A stretch of 64,000 bases of DNA. Origin: Antilocapra americana (lineage: Eukaryota > Chordata > Mammalia > Artiodactyla > Antilocapridae). The position numbers and the translations under genes were made by a program. Positions 1 through 11,948 of the stretch are shown here, one piece after another. The notes under the pieces were generated by a model. The model worked only from the letters and a program-made list of their open reading frames with translations. It was not told the origin of the DNA and made no database searches. The stretch lies in contig ML662479.1 of assembly GCA_007570785.1 (NCBI GenBank), positions 289,670-353,669 of the forward strand, in the 5' to 3' direction. Numbering within the stretch: position 1 is the first letter of the stretch; each line of letters opens with the position of its first letter.

Positions 1-114
1 CTCCCGAAGGGCCACTTCTTACACATTTTGTTTCTAACACATTTTTAAAATGTTTTTTATGCAATCTATTATTTTTTTAAAAAAGGTATGATAGCCTAGA
101 AGAGTTCATTAATT

Positions 115-235
115 TTGGAGATAAATAGAACTGGGTTCAAACTCTGACTCTGCAGTTTACCAGCTACAGTCATATGTAACTTTGGGCAAGTCAAACAACT
201 TCTCTGTTTCTGTCAAATAAGGATAATAGTTCTTA
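115..235 (-). repeat. MIR-like old SINE
   Basis: It contains the MIR core pattern of gggttcaaa, then gggcaagtcaa and an aataaggataat tail, in the orientation usual for MIR sense or its reverse. The copy is diverged and the edges are approximate; orientation is uncertain. Confidence 0.5.
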
Positions 236-254
236 GGTCTTCTCTTGGATTCAT

Positions 255-382
255 TTTTTTAAAAAATTTTGGCCACCCCGTGTGGCATGTGGGATCTTAG
301 TTCCCCAAGTGGCATGTGGGATCTCGGTTTTCTCTGACAGTGAAAGTGCAGTTTTAACCATTGGACCATCAGGAAGGTCCCA
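255..382 (-). mobile_element. CHR-type tRNA-derived SINE
   Basis: It reads ggccaccccgtgtggcatgt through ggatcttagttcccc to a ggaccatcaggaaggtccc end, the reverse complement of a cetartiodactyl CHR SINE. Confidence 0.75.
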
Positions 383-689
383 GTAACCATTAAAAAAATT
401 ACCCGATTTGTCATATTTTTTTTGCTAAATCCTACTGCATTAATGATATGTTTTTTACACATTTACATTGTTTATTTGCTTTATAGTACATGTCTGTTAA
501 AGGTAATATTTAATTCTCATAAAATACAGTGCATGTCATGTACTGCTCAACAAATGTAATCACTATGGAGGTCATTAAACGTCAAATAATTACATAATTA
601 GTGTTTAAATTGTTTATATTATGTGGAAATGTTTGAAGAATTTTTTATAGGTGTTTAGAAGGTTTTTAGTGATATCTTTTTTTAAAAAT

Positions 690-1003
690 TGCATTTATTT
701 TATTTTTGGCTGTGCTGGATCTTCATTGCCATGTGGCCTTTTTCTCCAGTTGTGGAGAGCAGAGACTACTCTCTAGTTGTGGTGCACGGGCTTGTTGCAA
801 TGGCTTCTCTTGTTGCAGAGTGTGGGCTCCAGGCATGAGGACTTCAGTAGTTGTGGCTCCCAGGCTGTAGAGCACAGGCTCAGTGGTTGTGGCACATGGG
901 CTTAGTTGCTCTGGCGCCTTTGGGATCTCCCTGGACCAGGATCGAACCCATGTCTGCTGCATTGGAGGTGGATTCCTTACCACTGAGATACCAGGGAAGC
1001 TCC
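690..1003 (-). mobile_element. Long CHR-type SINE
   Basis: It shows the ttggctgtgctggatctt start, several gttgtggc repeats in the body and the accactgagataccagggaa end. This is the longer-bodied relative of the CHR SINE, reverse orientation. Confidence 0.7.
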
Positions 1004-2124
1004 TAAAAGTTGGTTTTTAAAACATGTCTGTAGAAAAAAAAGTATGATGGGATCACTGCTCCAAAGCCTCAGGATACATTTTTCATTAGCCTAAGCCAGG
1101 TTTCAGGGTTCAGAGGAGAGAACAGTCCCTTATAATAGCCAGCAGGTTCCCTTCCAGTCTTGTGGATTTACCATATACCTCAGGTTGGCCTTTTCACAAC
1201 AGACCTCCAACCTCAGTTCCTGGTAGCGTGTGGGTGGAAGGGCAACAGTCTGTGATTTCTGGAAACACTCAAAATTGTGCTCCCTGGGAGTTGACCCAGA
1301 ACCTGCTGGGTTCCCTACAAGGACCCAGGATTGGTTCACATGTGAAAGGAGGAGGAGGAAGCTAATTGGTTTATGTACCTTCCAATGTTGCTGGGATTTG
1401 CTTTAATCAGGAATAGGAACATACACAGATGTGGAAATGATTGTCATGAAGGAGGACGTGTACTCACTCGGAGACCTGTCCCTGGAGGCAGGAGGTACGG
1501 CCTGACATGCCACACAGGGCCTTGTGGGGAAGCCCCAGGGCTGGTCAGGAGCCAGAGGAGCAAGAGGAAAGCAGGCGCACGGGCTTTCACCATGGTTCCC
1601 ACAGGAAGGAAAGGGGGCGGCCGGGTGAGCAGGGTCAGGATTGGCTGGTGGAGTGATTTCAGTGGGCTCTGGGGCAGAGGGGTGGTCCCTTGTTGTCTGG
1701 TCCTGGTCCTGGGATGATTAGGGAGGGAAGTATTGCCTCCCAGGGTACAAGAACAGGGTAGAGGAGGTGGTTCAGAGTGTGGGCTGGATTGGTGAGTCTG
1801 TGTATGAGAGACATTTGCTGTCCCTGAGAATCGGCAGCCCTGGGAGAGGCAGCGTCTCCTCAGCCAGGGAGGCCCCAGGTGCCAGAGCTTCAAGAATATA
1901 GAAAATAAATCATATATATTTAATATAACCAGTGATACAAAATTTAGCAGTCTCAAAAACTATCCCAAAACGTTTAGCAAAACCATCTAAATAAACGTTT
2001 GCTCCACTTACTCTACAGAACATGGTGCCTATGCCCTGATTTCAGTCATCATGGATACCAATTAATAATATTATTTTGCAAGACTGCATAGATTATACCC
2101 TCTTAGATCTTTTAAGTCATTCTG

Positions 2125-2850
2125 AAATTACATGTCCTTAGGCAAAGACAGAAATAAAGCAGAAATAGATGTTTTTCTGGAACTCTCTTGCTTTTTTGAT
2201 GATCCAGTGGATGTTGGCAATTTGATCTCTGGTTCCTCTGCCTTTCCTAAAACCAGCTTGAACACCTGGAAGTTCACGGTTCATGTATTGCTGAAGCCTG
2301 GCTTGGAGAATTTTAAGCATTACTTTACTAGCGTGTGAGATGAGTGCAATTGTGCGGTAGTTTGAGCTTGGCATTGCCTTTCTTTGGGACTGGAATGAAA
2401 ACTGACCTTTTCCAGTCCTGTGGCCACTGCTGAGTTTTCCAAATTTGCTGGCATATTGAGTGCAGCACTTTCACAGCATCATCTTTCAGGATTTGAAATA
2501 GCTCAACTGGAATTCCATCACCTCTACTAGCTTTGTTTGTAGTGATGCTTCCTAAGGCCCACTTGACTTCACATTCCAGGATGTCTGGCTCTAGGTGAGT
2601 GATCACACCATCGTGATTATCTGGGTCGTGAAGATCTTTTTTGTACAGTTCTTCTGTGTATTCTTGCCACCTCTTCTTAATATCTTCTGCTTCTGTTAGG
2701 TCCATACCATTTCTGTCCTTTATTGTGCCCATCTTTGCATAAAATGTTCCCTTGGTATCTCTAATTTTCATGAAGAGAGCTCTAGTCTTTCCCATTCTAT
2801 TGTTTTCCTCTATTTCTCTGCACTGATTGCTGAGGAGGGCTTTCTTATCT
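2125..2850 (-). mobile_element. BovB (RTE LINE) reverse-transcriptase fragment
   Basis: The minus strand encodes MGKTRALFMKIRDTKGTFYA, DLTEAEDIKKRWQEYTEELY and KKDLHDPDNHDGVITHLEPD, the region before and into the RT domain of BovB. A second frame continues with FRKGRGTRDQIANIHWIIKK, so the copy is frameshifted. It is an inactive fragment. Confidence 0.92.
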
Positions 2851-2852
2851 CT

Positions 2853-3066
2853 CCTTGGGGCTTCCCTGGTGGCTCAGCTGGTAAAGAATCCACCTGCAAT
2901 GCAGGAGACCCCGGTTCGATCCTGGGTCGGAAAGGTCCCCTGGAGGAGGGAATGGAAACCAGCTCCTGCATTCTTGCCTGGAGAATCCCCATAGACAGAG
3001 GGGCCTGGTGGGCTACAGTCCATGGGTTCCCAAAGAGTCAGACACGACTGAGCGACTAACACTTTC
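2853..3066 (+). mobile_element. Bov-tA SINE
   Basis: It begins gcttccctggtggctcagct (tRNA-Glu-derived head with A box), has the B box ggttcgatcc, and ends with gtcagacacgactgagcgac. It abuts the BovB fragment. Confidence 0.92.
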
Positions 3067-3454
3067 AGGCAGAAACAGCATATGTGGCTAACTGAAGTCT
3101 GTTGTGGTGTTGTTGTTTTTTTTAAATAAATACTGGGTCAGAAACTTCTTCTCATCTCCTGCCGTGAAGAATTATTTCTCTCTCTGCTTTAACTGAATGG
3201 TCTTGGGCAAGTCACTGAGCCTGCCTCTGTCTGGGTCCCCACTCTCCCCAGCAGAGTGAGGTCCGTGTGGAGAATTCTCCATGTGTGGGCTGTCCTCCAG
3301 GTCTAAAACCTCTTGGGTGCCCCTTACATCTCTCCAGCCAGAGGCTCGCTGCCATCAGCTACCAGACTAACAGCCTGGGAGAGCCTCCTTGGGAAGGTCA
3401 ACTGCGGAAGTCATATGGAATGCTAGAAGGAACTTGGCAAATGCCTCAGCCTTA

Positions 3455-3605
3455 GCACAGTGGGCGCTGTGCCAAGTTATCTTGTTTAAACTTCACATTC
3501 CTACGAGGCAGATGCTGTTATTAGTGCTCATTTAATAGTCAAGAAAGCAGGAGGTAAGATAGGTTGAGTTGCCCAAGGTCACACTAGTGAGGAAGTGGAG
3601 ACCAT
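3455..3605 (+). repeat. MIR-like old SINE
   Basis: It shows gtgccaagttat, an acattcctacgaggcagatg segment, and gcccaaggtcacactagtga, the MIR core and 3' pattern. Orientation is uncertain. Confidence 0.65.
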
Positions 3606-3899
3606 ATCTGTCTAACTTCAAAGTATAAGACTCAGACAGTAATTACAGAGGTGAAGACTAGATCGAAATAAGGTCAAAATAGGGGAGATACGTTACAATT
3701 CAGTACTCAGTGGGACTTTTGAACCATGACTGTCAGCCAGAACTGCAGTGGGCTGCCTTTTTCCACCGGAAGAGTTCAAGTTGGATTACCACTTATTTTT
3801 CAGGTATGCTATGGAAGGGGATCCCAAATTGGCCAAAAGCTGGACTCGACATCCTTTCTCTAAATGTCCCGTTCTAAAATCCTCCCCCGCCTCCCCAGT

Positions 3900-4132
3900 G
3901 TTTCTCTATTTCCTTATTTGGCCGCACTGGGTCTTAGTTGCAGTACTCTGGGTCTTTGGTCTTTGTTGCAGCACAAAGGATCTTCAGTTGCGGCATGTAG
4001 GATTTTTAGCTATGTCCTGTGGAAACTTAGTTGTGGTGTGTGAGCTCTAGTTCCCGGACCAGGGATCAAACCCGGGCCCCCTACGCTGGGAGCATGGAGT
4101 CTGAGCCACTGGACCACCAGGGAAGTCCTTAA
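3900..4132 (-). mobile_element. Long CHR-type SINE
   Basis: It runs from ttatttggccgcactgggtc to ggaccaccagggaagtcctt with the gaccagggatcaaacccggg B-box side, in reverse orientation. Confidence 0.8.
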
Positions 4133-4736
4133 AATTCTCATGTGTAATATAGCTCTTGAATTGTGTGATTTGGGTTCTCCCCAGTCAGCCACACCCAGCA
4201 TTTGGAGACCCCACCACCAGAGGGCAGTGTTTCCACATTGGTATACTTGCACCCAGGGACCCACACCGGGTTCCCTCCAGAGCGGTCTGGAGGGCGCCAA
4301 GTTTAGAGACGTCACGAGCCTGATGTGGGCACCAGCCGCAGACTATTGCTGTCACTTCCTCCACCAGCCCGAACAATGACTCCTGTCTGCCAGTGCGTTG
4401 GAGAGAGGTCAGATGGTGAGGAGAGTCAAAGGGAAGCCCCCATCTCCAGAGGGCTGGGGTGGGAGTCTTTCTGAGGGCTCTGCCCCTGCACCCCAAAGAC
4501 TAGGACAGTAAGGAGAGGAATGGGGTTGAGAAGTGCCGGAAGATGACAAAAGAAATCCTGTCACACGTGGGAAGACTGAAGGACCCACGAACAGAAGAGA
4601 GACTTGAAGAGGCCGTGAGACCTCGCTTCCATCCCGGTGGTTCTGCAGGGTCCTGGGTATCATCAACACCAGGGTTGGCAAGTGGATTCCACCAGTGGGT
4701 AGGGATCTCATTTTCTTTTTTTAAAAGGTGTTCGTT

Positions 4737-4883
4737 TATGTATTTGGCTGACTCAGGTCATCCCTCAGGTCATCCCCCAGGGGCTCAGTGCCTGTGGGAT
4801 CTTAGTTCCCCACCCAGGAACGGAACCCACATCCCCTGCAACGTGAGGCAGATTCTTAACCCCTGGACCATCAGGGAAGTCCC
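4737..4883 (-). mobile_element. CHR-type SINE
   Basis: It ends ccctggaccatcagggaagt and contains ggatcttagttccccaccca. An internal ggtcatccctca unit is duplicated. Confidence 0.75.
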
Positions 4884-6387
4884 CAGCCTGATTTTAGGAG
4901 GCACTCTGTGCAGTGTCAGAAAGTAGCACCTTGGGAAGCATTCGCTCCACACGTGTTTGCCATGTTGCCTCTGTTGCCCCTTCAGATCTGGCACTCTCGT
5001 TGCTGAGGAACAGCAGTGAAATACAGAACACAAGACCACCTGCCCTCGCAGAGCTGACCTGCCTGTGTCTGAGCATCGGGGGAGATACTGCGGCAGGGTG
5101 TGTGTGGGGGGGCCTTTGGGTCGTTAGCCTGGACGGACTTACCATCCCTTCAGGGCATCCTGCAACCATCTCAGCTCTGTTTTCATATCTCTGATACACA
5201 AGCCTGTGAATGATGACACAGGGACACCACAGGACCCTGGTAGACTGTAAAAATTGCCTTTGGATTTGGAAGTCTCAGGAAAAAATTCTTCGCTTAAAAA
5301 CAATCTTCAGTCAGCCCATTTTTCACGTCTCTTCTATTTAAGATTCATGGGGACAAGGTATTAAAATTGTCCACATGAGAAATTACTTCTAGAGAACAGC
5401 CAGGTCCCAGAGACATCACACATTCCATCCTTGACGTAAGCATGTAGGATCTCAGCTAAATCAGACCCACAGTTGTTATCCAAGTGCTCATGATGCCGTC
5501 TCTCAGAGAAGCCATGCCGATTTTACTGCCTCTCGTGGCCGGGTATTTACATCCCCAAGGCCCTCGCCCCCACAGCTATCTTTATTCTTTTGCACCTGTC
5601 TCTTTCTGGCTTGCACTTTCCTTTGCATAGTATTCTCAGGATAGACCCAGCTTTCCATTTTTCATATATTTTTTTTTTCCTCTCAGTGGTCTGCTGTATC
5701 ACCCTGGAAGGAAAAAGAGAGGGTGAAAAGATCCTTGTGGGCCAGAGCCGGGAGTTCTAACATGTTTTTCCCCTTCTTGCTAGAAAGACAGAACCCTCAG
5801 GTGCATGGGCTGCTTTTTCTTCCTTGTGTGGGCCTCACTGGCTCACACCTGGTTCATTCTCTTCTAGGTTGTAAGGGTTTAGGGACACCTTCTTTGGGCC
5901 TGACATATCTGGATAGGCCTGGGATATGGGATTAGAGACCGAGAGTCGACCAGGACACAGAGAGCAGGCCCCAGGGGCTCCACCTCATCACCTCTGGGTG
6001 CTGTTGGCAGGACTGTGCCATGGTGACTCAGGACAGTGACATGAGTCAGGGCAACTGGGCCTGGGCCAGCAGATCCCGGGCATAACCAGTCACCAAGCCA
6101 GTGCGGGGGTCTGCTTCACATGGTGCCCAATCCTGGAAGCAAAGGCCTGGGTAGAAGGGGCTGCAGTGCCTCCCGAGTCTGGGTGGTGTAGGGAACCTCA
6201 GGAGTAACCCCCACCAAGAGGGGGGAGCTCAACAGAAGGGACCCCGTTGAGGTTTTTGCCCTGAAAGGAGGTTACACGTTAATCATAAGACTCATCCAGA
6301 GGCAAGCCACTGATTTCCTTAACTTCCTGAGAGAGCCATTCTTTAAGAGAGAATTAAGAAAAGAAAAAGATTCTGCGTCCTATTTTT

Positions 6388-6393
6388 TTTATT
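6388..6393 (-). terminator. MYH16: Putative MYH16 polyadenylation signal
   Basis: The minus strand has AATAAA about 130 bases past the tail stop codon at 6523. The distance suits a short 3' UTR. There is no transcript evidence, and the motif lies in A/T-rich sequence, so it could be chance. Confidence 0.4.
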
Positions 6394-6522
6394 CCCTCCC
6401 TAAGCAAACGGTAAAAAAAAAGACAGCCTGAATCCAAGAGAAGTCGGAAAGATCAAAGCAGAGCAGGTGAACTTGGAGCATGGGGTCCACACCTACTGGC
6501 TATGGGCTGGGGCTGTGGCCCC

Positions 6523-6722
6523 TCACTCCTCAGATGGCGTCTTGTAGGAGCCCGTCTTGGGCACCTGGGTGATCTCCACGGAGGTGATGCTCTTGCTGGC
6601 TGTGCAGTGTCTGGAGTGCAGTTTGCTGAGGGCCGTCTCCACTGTGCCCGCCCACTCCTCGACATCACCCACCTCATGGACTGTCTTCTGTAGCGGGCCA
6701 GCGTCTGGTTGGCCTGCTCCTC
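6523..6722 (-). pseudogene. MYH16: MYH16 last coding exon (tail), -1 frameshift
   Basis: It begins EEQANQTLARYR, then after a one-base deletion (AGGAAG to AGAAG) continues in the next frame TVHEVGDVEEWAGTVETALS, KLHSRH, ITSVEITQVPKTGSYKT and PSEE with TGA at 6523-6525. The tail after TSVEI is distinctive of MYH16 among sarcomeric myosins, as far as I recall. The acceptor is gtcacag. Confidence 0.92.
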
Positions 6723-7196
6723 CTGTGACCAAGGCACAGTGGAAAATGGAGTGTAAACCTGGCTTGTTCTGGTTAAATATGCATTGTTTTTGGTTCTACC
6801 CAGACATCCTGAGAGTCCAGTCATTCTGTAAGGCTCGTTAGGAGACGTGGCAGTCCTGGGTCAGCGGGACGCTCCAGGTCACCACGGACACCTGCCTTCG
6901 GCACTTTTAGCTGATGGTTTTGGGCATTGACGTCCATGTTTCTAAATGAAACGTGCCCTGCTGTGGAAGGTGTGGGTTTGGCGCTTTCTCTGGTCTCCGT
7001 CCCTCATTTCCCACCCCCTCGTCTTGCCAATGGAGCCATAGTGTCATTTTAGTTAGAACCGTAAGCCGGGCCTTTATTGAGTCTTTTGGGAAGGGGGGGT
7101 GGGTGCCTGGGTGATGGACAGAGCCAGCGTGGTGGGCCCGGAACTGGCAGCAAGTGAGAGCAGAGTGAAATCTCTATGTCCTGAGGGGGCCGAGGA

Positions 7197-7285
7197 CTGC
7201 CGCCCTGCTCCTCCTCCAGCTGCTCCTCCAGCAGGTCCAGGTCGTGCTTGGTGTTGGCGAGATGCACCACGGCCGTGCTGAAGGC
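7197..7285 (-). pseudogene. MYH16: MYH16 rod exon, 5' part only
   Basis: It encodes FSTAVVHLANTKHDLDLLEE and QLEEEQGG after a good acceptor (ccacag). The family continues with KSELQRLVSKLN, but here homology stops abruptly after GG and unrelated sequence follows. This is the left edge of a large rod deletion. Confidence 0.92.
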
Positions 7286-7620
7286 CTGTGGGGGCCAAAC
7301 CGGCCTGTCAGAGCCCCCCCACCCCGTCTCTGTGACGCCTGGGACCATCACTTAAAGATATGTGGCGCCTCTTTGCAAAAAGACATGGGAGTCTACAATC
7401 CAAACCACCGAGGCTTAATTTTCCTTGATTTCTCCCCATTACCGTCCACAAGGATACATAATTTCTTTCATTTAATTAGCCTCATGCGCCCACACGCATG
7501 CTCTGGCTTTGTAGTTAACCTTTTTACTCTCTGTGGAATCAGATCATTTTCATGTTCCTTCTGCATCTTCATAACATACGACTTTCTTCAAGGAGGCGGC
7601 ATTGTCGCCCTCAAGCCAAC

Positions 7621-7748
7621 CTTGGACTCTTCGTCCAGCCATGGCTTGTAATCGTCCACCTGTGACGTCAGGGACGTCTTTATCCACAGGATCTGGTTGA
7701 GTCGGCTCTGGGATTCTTGATACTCCCAGGTCAGCTCACTGTTTTCAG
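7621..7748 (-). pseudogene. MYH16: MYH16 rod exon, intact frame, weak donor
   Basis: It encodes ENSELTWEYQESQSRLNQIL, WIKTSLTSQVDDYKPWLDEE and SK (family SQSRLNQILRIKTSLTSQVDDYKRQLDEESK). The frame is open. The acceptor is acccag and the donor AAG|GTTGGC is weak. Confidence 0.92.
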
Positions 7749-8949
7749 CTGGGTGAGAAGGAAACAGATGTAGAGCCATACCCTAAGCCTGGCTCTCAAA
7801 GAACCGTCAACACGGCGGCTTAGCTGGTGGAGCTGGGATGGGGAGCACGGTGAACTCCACTTCAGCTGCCCAAATTAAGTGGCCCCGGGAGGGGCACAAG
7901 TTGCCCAAGGGTCCCCACCATCCAGGTGATGTGCGTGGGATAAGTGGCTTCAGATAACAAGGCCCCCAGCCCCTGGCAGGGGGAACACAAAGATGTTTGG
8001 AGACAACAGTGATGCCAAGAATGTTTACTTTGAAAAATCCATTCATCTCAGCCCCTGAACTGTGGACTGATTTCCGGAGCCAGAGGCCAGGAGGAGGTGT
8101 GTGCGCCCGAGGACCAGCGAGGGTTCCGGCTCTGCCCTGTAAATCTTCGGTTTTGTGACCAAGTCACCCCAGCCTCACTGTCGCACTCATTTTATCACCC
8201 AGTGGGGAAATTGATTTTAAACCGTATTGAGGATGTGGGCAGTAAGGCCAAACGATGCCTCAGGCTCTCTGGTGTCTCAATGGCGCACCTAAGGTGTGAA
8301 TCTCTCCAAGGAACTACACTTTTGCTTGACCCAACTCTTGACCCCTGTCTAAGGCCGAGATTCTGCAAAGGTAGATGTTAACTTGCATATGGATGAGTCG
8401 CAAATCGTTTTTGACCTAGAGATGCAAAGAATTTCTTCTGGTAGGGAAAAACCCCACATCAAACCCAGAGGTTGCAGTATTATTGCCCCCTCGGACAGGA
8501 ACCAGTTTTGCATCTAACTTGTCAGCTACTGAAGCGTTCCTTTCCCGACTGGCTGTGTAAACCTTGGCCCCTCGGATGCTTTTCAAAGGTGGCTCTACCA
8601 TTTTTCTGATTCTCTCATTAGTGACCTGTGTTTGCTTTATGTTTGTAGGCAGATCGTGTTTTAAAATACTTGAAAAATGGGTTTTGTCAGTAGTACTGCT
8701 CCTGCTGATCTCACAGAGAGATGGAGAGAACCGACATGAAAAGGTTTTGAGTAGTGTTCCCTGTTTTATGCTGTAAAGACGTTACTTTGAGCAAGCACTC
8801 AGCGGGTGGAAGAAAATCTCCCTGTCTCATCACAGGGGGTGTGGGTTTTCCAAGGTCAAGGAGGCTCCGGGAGGGGACCTGGGTCCTCTTTCGGGTTCCT
8901 TGAGGATTCCCATCCGTCCTCAGGGAGCTGCGGGGAGGGGTGAGCTCAC

Positions 8950-9054
8950 CCTGACGGCGTTAATTTCCACCTGGTTCCGCTCCAGCTCAGCCACCTTCGC
9001 GTCGGCCTCAGCCAGGTTGTCCTCCAGCGTGTGGATGTGGGCCTCAGCGTTCAC
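8950..9054 (-). pseudogene. MYH16: MYH16 rod exon, intact
   Basis: It encodes VNAEAHIHTLEDNLAEADAK and VAELERNQVEINAVR, matching NAEAHIRKLEDSLSEANARVAELERNQ. The frame is open. The acceptor is gcgcag and the donor CAGG|GTGAGC. Confidence 0.92.
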
Positions 9055-9612
9055 CTGCGCAGCAAGAATGGACCTTGTGGGGGAATGAGCAGGCGCAGGC
9101 CAGGCCCACCCTGCTTCCCAGCTGGGCTGCCCTCTTACAGCCTCCCAGACCACTGCCTCATCCTTCTAGAACAGCCCTGTCTCAGCAGCTCACCATTTCC
9201 TCCAACGTAAACCCAGAGCCTTTGGGTTGGCACACAGCCCCTCACGCGTGGGCCTCGGGTGCCCTCACCTAGTAAGAAAATGTCCCCTTAGAGCAGGAGT
9301 CTCAGGTAAAACAGGTGCTACGGTGGTGCCTCGATTGGAGACACCTGTTGGCTGGGACCTGGGTCCCCGAAGCCTCATCCCTGCTCACTCTGGAGCCCCC
9401 CACTTTCCTGGAGCCCCTTGCTTCCCTCACGCCACACGAAGACTCCTCCTGTGGCAGGTGCTGGGTGGATGCATGTTGAGTGACTGACTTCATTTTCTCT
9501 CCTCCCATGCATCACTTTTTCAGCGTGGCTGTGACTGCACTTGTCTCTCCTTGGTCTCCAGCTCGTTGAGGATAGAGTCCTCCTAATGTCATGACGACCC
9601 TAGTAGCTTACG

Positions 9613-9790
9613 TTTATGGAGCTTTTCCTTATGTGTCAGGGACTGTTGTAGCCCTAACAAGCACTGTGAGGTGGGGATTGTCTTTATCCCCATTTTATGG
9701 ATGGGGAAGCCGAGGCACGGCTGGGTTGTGCTCCTTGGCCAAGGTTATATCCCCAGCATGTGGGTCTGTGATGGGTCCGTCTCGGTTCCC
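9613..9790 (+). repeat. MIR-like old SINE in a MYH16 intron
   Basis: It shows tatccccattttatggatgg followed by gaagccgaggcacgg, the typical MIR core. It lies between rod exons. Confidence 0.7.
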
Positions 9791-9874
9791 TTCACAGCAT
9801 CTAGATCATGCCTCAAGCCTGTCAGGGAGCTCAGGGGATATTATTCGAGAAGACTCTGTGGGGATCCCCCTCAG

Positions 9875-10404
9875 CTAGGACTTCTGCATGGTCTCCACAC
9901 TGGCGTCGATCTCGGCCTTCATGACCTGCTTGTCCTTCTCCATGGACTTCACCCTCTGCAGGCTCCCCACGTGCTCGGCTAGCTCGGCCATGGGGTCCGT
10001 GTGCTTCCTGCGCCCCGCACTCTGCAGGGCCGCCTCCTCCGGCTCCTGCCGCAGCTCAGCCTCCCAATTGCGGTTCTGCTCGATCCCGGGCGGAGCAGAG
10101 GCAGGGCTCGTGGGCGGGTCGGCACTGGCTCCCGCCAGACGCTCAGTCCCAGTCCCGCTTGTACCCACTGAACTGAGCGGCCCAGAGCAAAGTGGACGGA
10201 ACCAGCCTTCTCTTGCCTGTTCTCTATTATTAATTGGTTTCTCCTCTAGGTAGCCCCAGGAATTCAGCAAGAACTGGTCTTTATCCCCTTGCTCATCGTC
10301 CAGTAGGCAGGCAGGAACCGGGGGTCCTGGCCCCCTGAGGATGGTACCTGAGCAGATGTGGCTCCCCCAGCCTCTTCCAACCTGTCACTGAAGCCTTCCA
10401 GGTC
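9875..10404 (-). pseudogene. MYH16: MYH16 long rod exon, truncated, split by ~260 bp, ending in TAG
   Basis: Block A (10348-10404) encodes DLEGFSDRLEEAGGATSAQ. Block B (9875-10085) encodes IEQNRNWEAELRQEPEEAAL, then RKHTDPMAELAEHVGSLQRV, DKQVMKAEIDASVETMQKS and a TAG in place of the last Lys (9875-9877). The family has both in one exon of about 390 nt with TSAQIEQNR contiguous; here about 260 bp of unrecognised sequence separate them. The first ~28 codons of the exon are missing. Several in-frame codon deletions lie in block B (LLKLRREL, SEAAASTL, DDLN). No donor is evident at its end. Confidence 0.9.
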
Positions 10405-10423
10405 TCCTCCGCCCCGGACAGAC

Positions 10424-10513
10424 CTGGTGTTCGTTTAGTTTCCACTGCAGTGTGGAATTCAGAGAGGCTCGTCCTCATACTTAGAGTTGACAGAATTGAT
10501 TTCCATTTCCCTC
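10424..10513 (-). pseudogene. MYH16: MYH16 rod exon, -1 nt
   Basis: It encodes REMEINSVNSKYEDE and, in the shifted frame, LNSTLQWKLNEHQ (family RDLEINSVNSKYEDEQSLNSTLQ..L.EHQ). The 90 nt are one fewer than the family's 91; the missing base is at the DEQ codons. The acceptor (ccgcag) and donor (CAG|GTCTGT) are present. Only about 20 bases separate it from the next rod block, so the intron and the first part of the next exon are deleted. Confidence 0.9.
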
Positions 10514-11602
10514 CTGCGGGAGGAGGTTTTGCCCTCCTGAGGAAAAGCTCTGAGGCTGGGCTAGTGAGCTGGCGCGAGAGTGGAGCTGGGGGACACCTTG
10601 ACCCTCCTGAGACCCCCTCACCCCGACCCCTGGCCTTGTCACCCTACAAATGAGTCACCCCACTGAGCCCTAGACTCTGCTCCACTGGCTTCTCACGGAC
10701 CCACCCATTCATTCACTCACTCGTGCATGTATTATTTTGCCTCTTATTGAGTCCCTCCTGGTGCCAGACATCTCCTGGGGTTCCGGGGACTCATCAATGA
10801 ACAAAACAGATAGAAGTCAGTGCTCCGGTGCAGCTTACAGTCTACAGACCCCAGAATCGCACAAAACCTTTTTAGGGAAAATGTTCCTCCCAAAACTTGC
10901 CGCCAAAGGCTGTCTCCTCCTGATGTGTGAGTCCCACACGTCAGGAGGCACGTGTGAGAGGCCAGAGACCAAGCAGGTGGACGGGGAGGATGGGCCAGGG
11001 TCCCACCTGCACCTTCTGGGTGTTCCTCCTGAGCAAGGCGGATTTCGCTGCAACGCCCTCTGAGCAGCCAGCAGCGCTTTAGACCTGCCTTAGGCAGCAT
11101 GTGCCTCAAAGACAAAGACTTCTGCCCCACGGCCTTCCTCACCAGCCTCCTTCGCTCCCTTCCCCTTGGCCTCTGACTAGGCTCTGGATTATGCTTGGAC
11201 TCTTGCAGTAGCCTCCCAGTTGTCTTCCTGCTGCCAGTTTTTCTCACCCCAGCTGTCCTCCACGTTATTCCAGGGTGATGCTGATAACATACCCACTCCA
11301 CTCCTCATGATCTTTGACAGCTCAGTTTGTAGGCTTCTGCGCAGACTCCTTCCCTCTGGGGTGGCCGCTTTGCTTACTATCAGCCTCTTGTCCAGTGTCC
11401 ATGGCCCCGTGTGAGGCTGGGAGCTCCCTAAGCACAGGGAGCACCTACTCCTTCCTCCCTAATCCTCTGTGCCGGGCACAGTGCCTGGAACAGAGTGGGT
11501 GCTGAGGAAGTGCATTTAGTACACAAAGCCCTGAGCACAGCGCTGTCCAGGCAGTGCTCAGCGTTGCTATCACTGCTGCAGGCAAAATGAAAGGATGCGT
11601 AC

Positions 11603-11748
11603 GTTTTCACCACCTCCTGGAGATCTAGCTTGGACTGCTCCATCTCACTGAGATGGTCCGTTGTCATCTTCAGGTCACGCTCAGCTTTCCAGCGAGCCTT
11701 TTCCACTTCCGCCCAAATTTTCTTTTTCTGTTTCCAGTTATCCTCCAG
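11603..11748 (-). pseudogene. MYH16: MYH16 rod exon of 146 nt, intact
   Basis: It encodes LEDNWKQKKKIWAEVEKARW, KAERDLKMTTDHLSEMEQSK and LDLQEVVK. The coiled-coil heptads are kept, though Trp replaces Arg twice (CGG to TGG, CpG-type changes). The acceptor is ccgcag and the donor AAAAC|GTACGC. Confidence 0.92.
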
Positions 11749-11948
11749 CTGCGGAGACAAAAAATACAAGAGAAAGTAGAGTTGTGTGTGCAGTGGGGGA
11801 GGGGGATGTCTGAGGCCAGAATGCAATGAAGAACGAGACTGGGTCAGGTTCCTTGCTTTGGCATCAGAAAGACCCTCACTTCCTGGTACCCAGAATGGAC
11901 AGACCTGGCCATCAGGGTGTAGAACCAGGCCTGGGGATGGGGCATTAC

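Larger units (their letters stand above)
1..6387. other. Downstream flank of MYH16, no gene seen
   Basis: This stretch holds repeats (listed separately) and unique sequence without recognisable coding exons. Sequence at 4885-6387 shows no gene or clear repeat to me. Confidence 0.7.
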
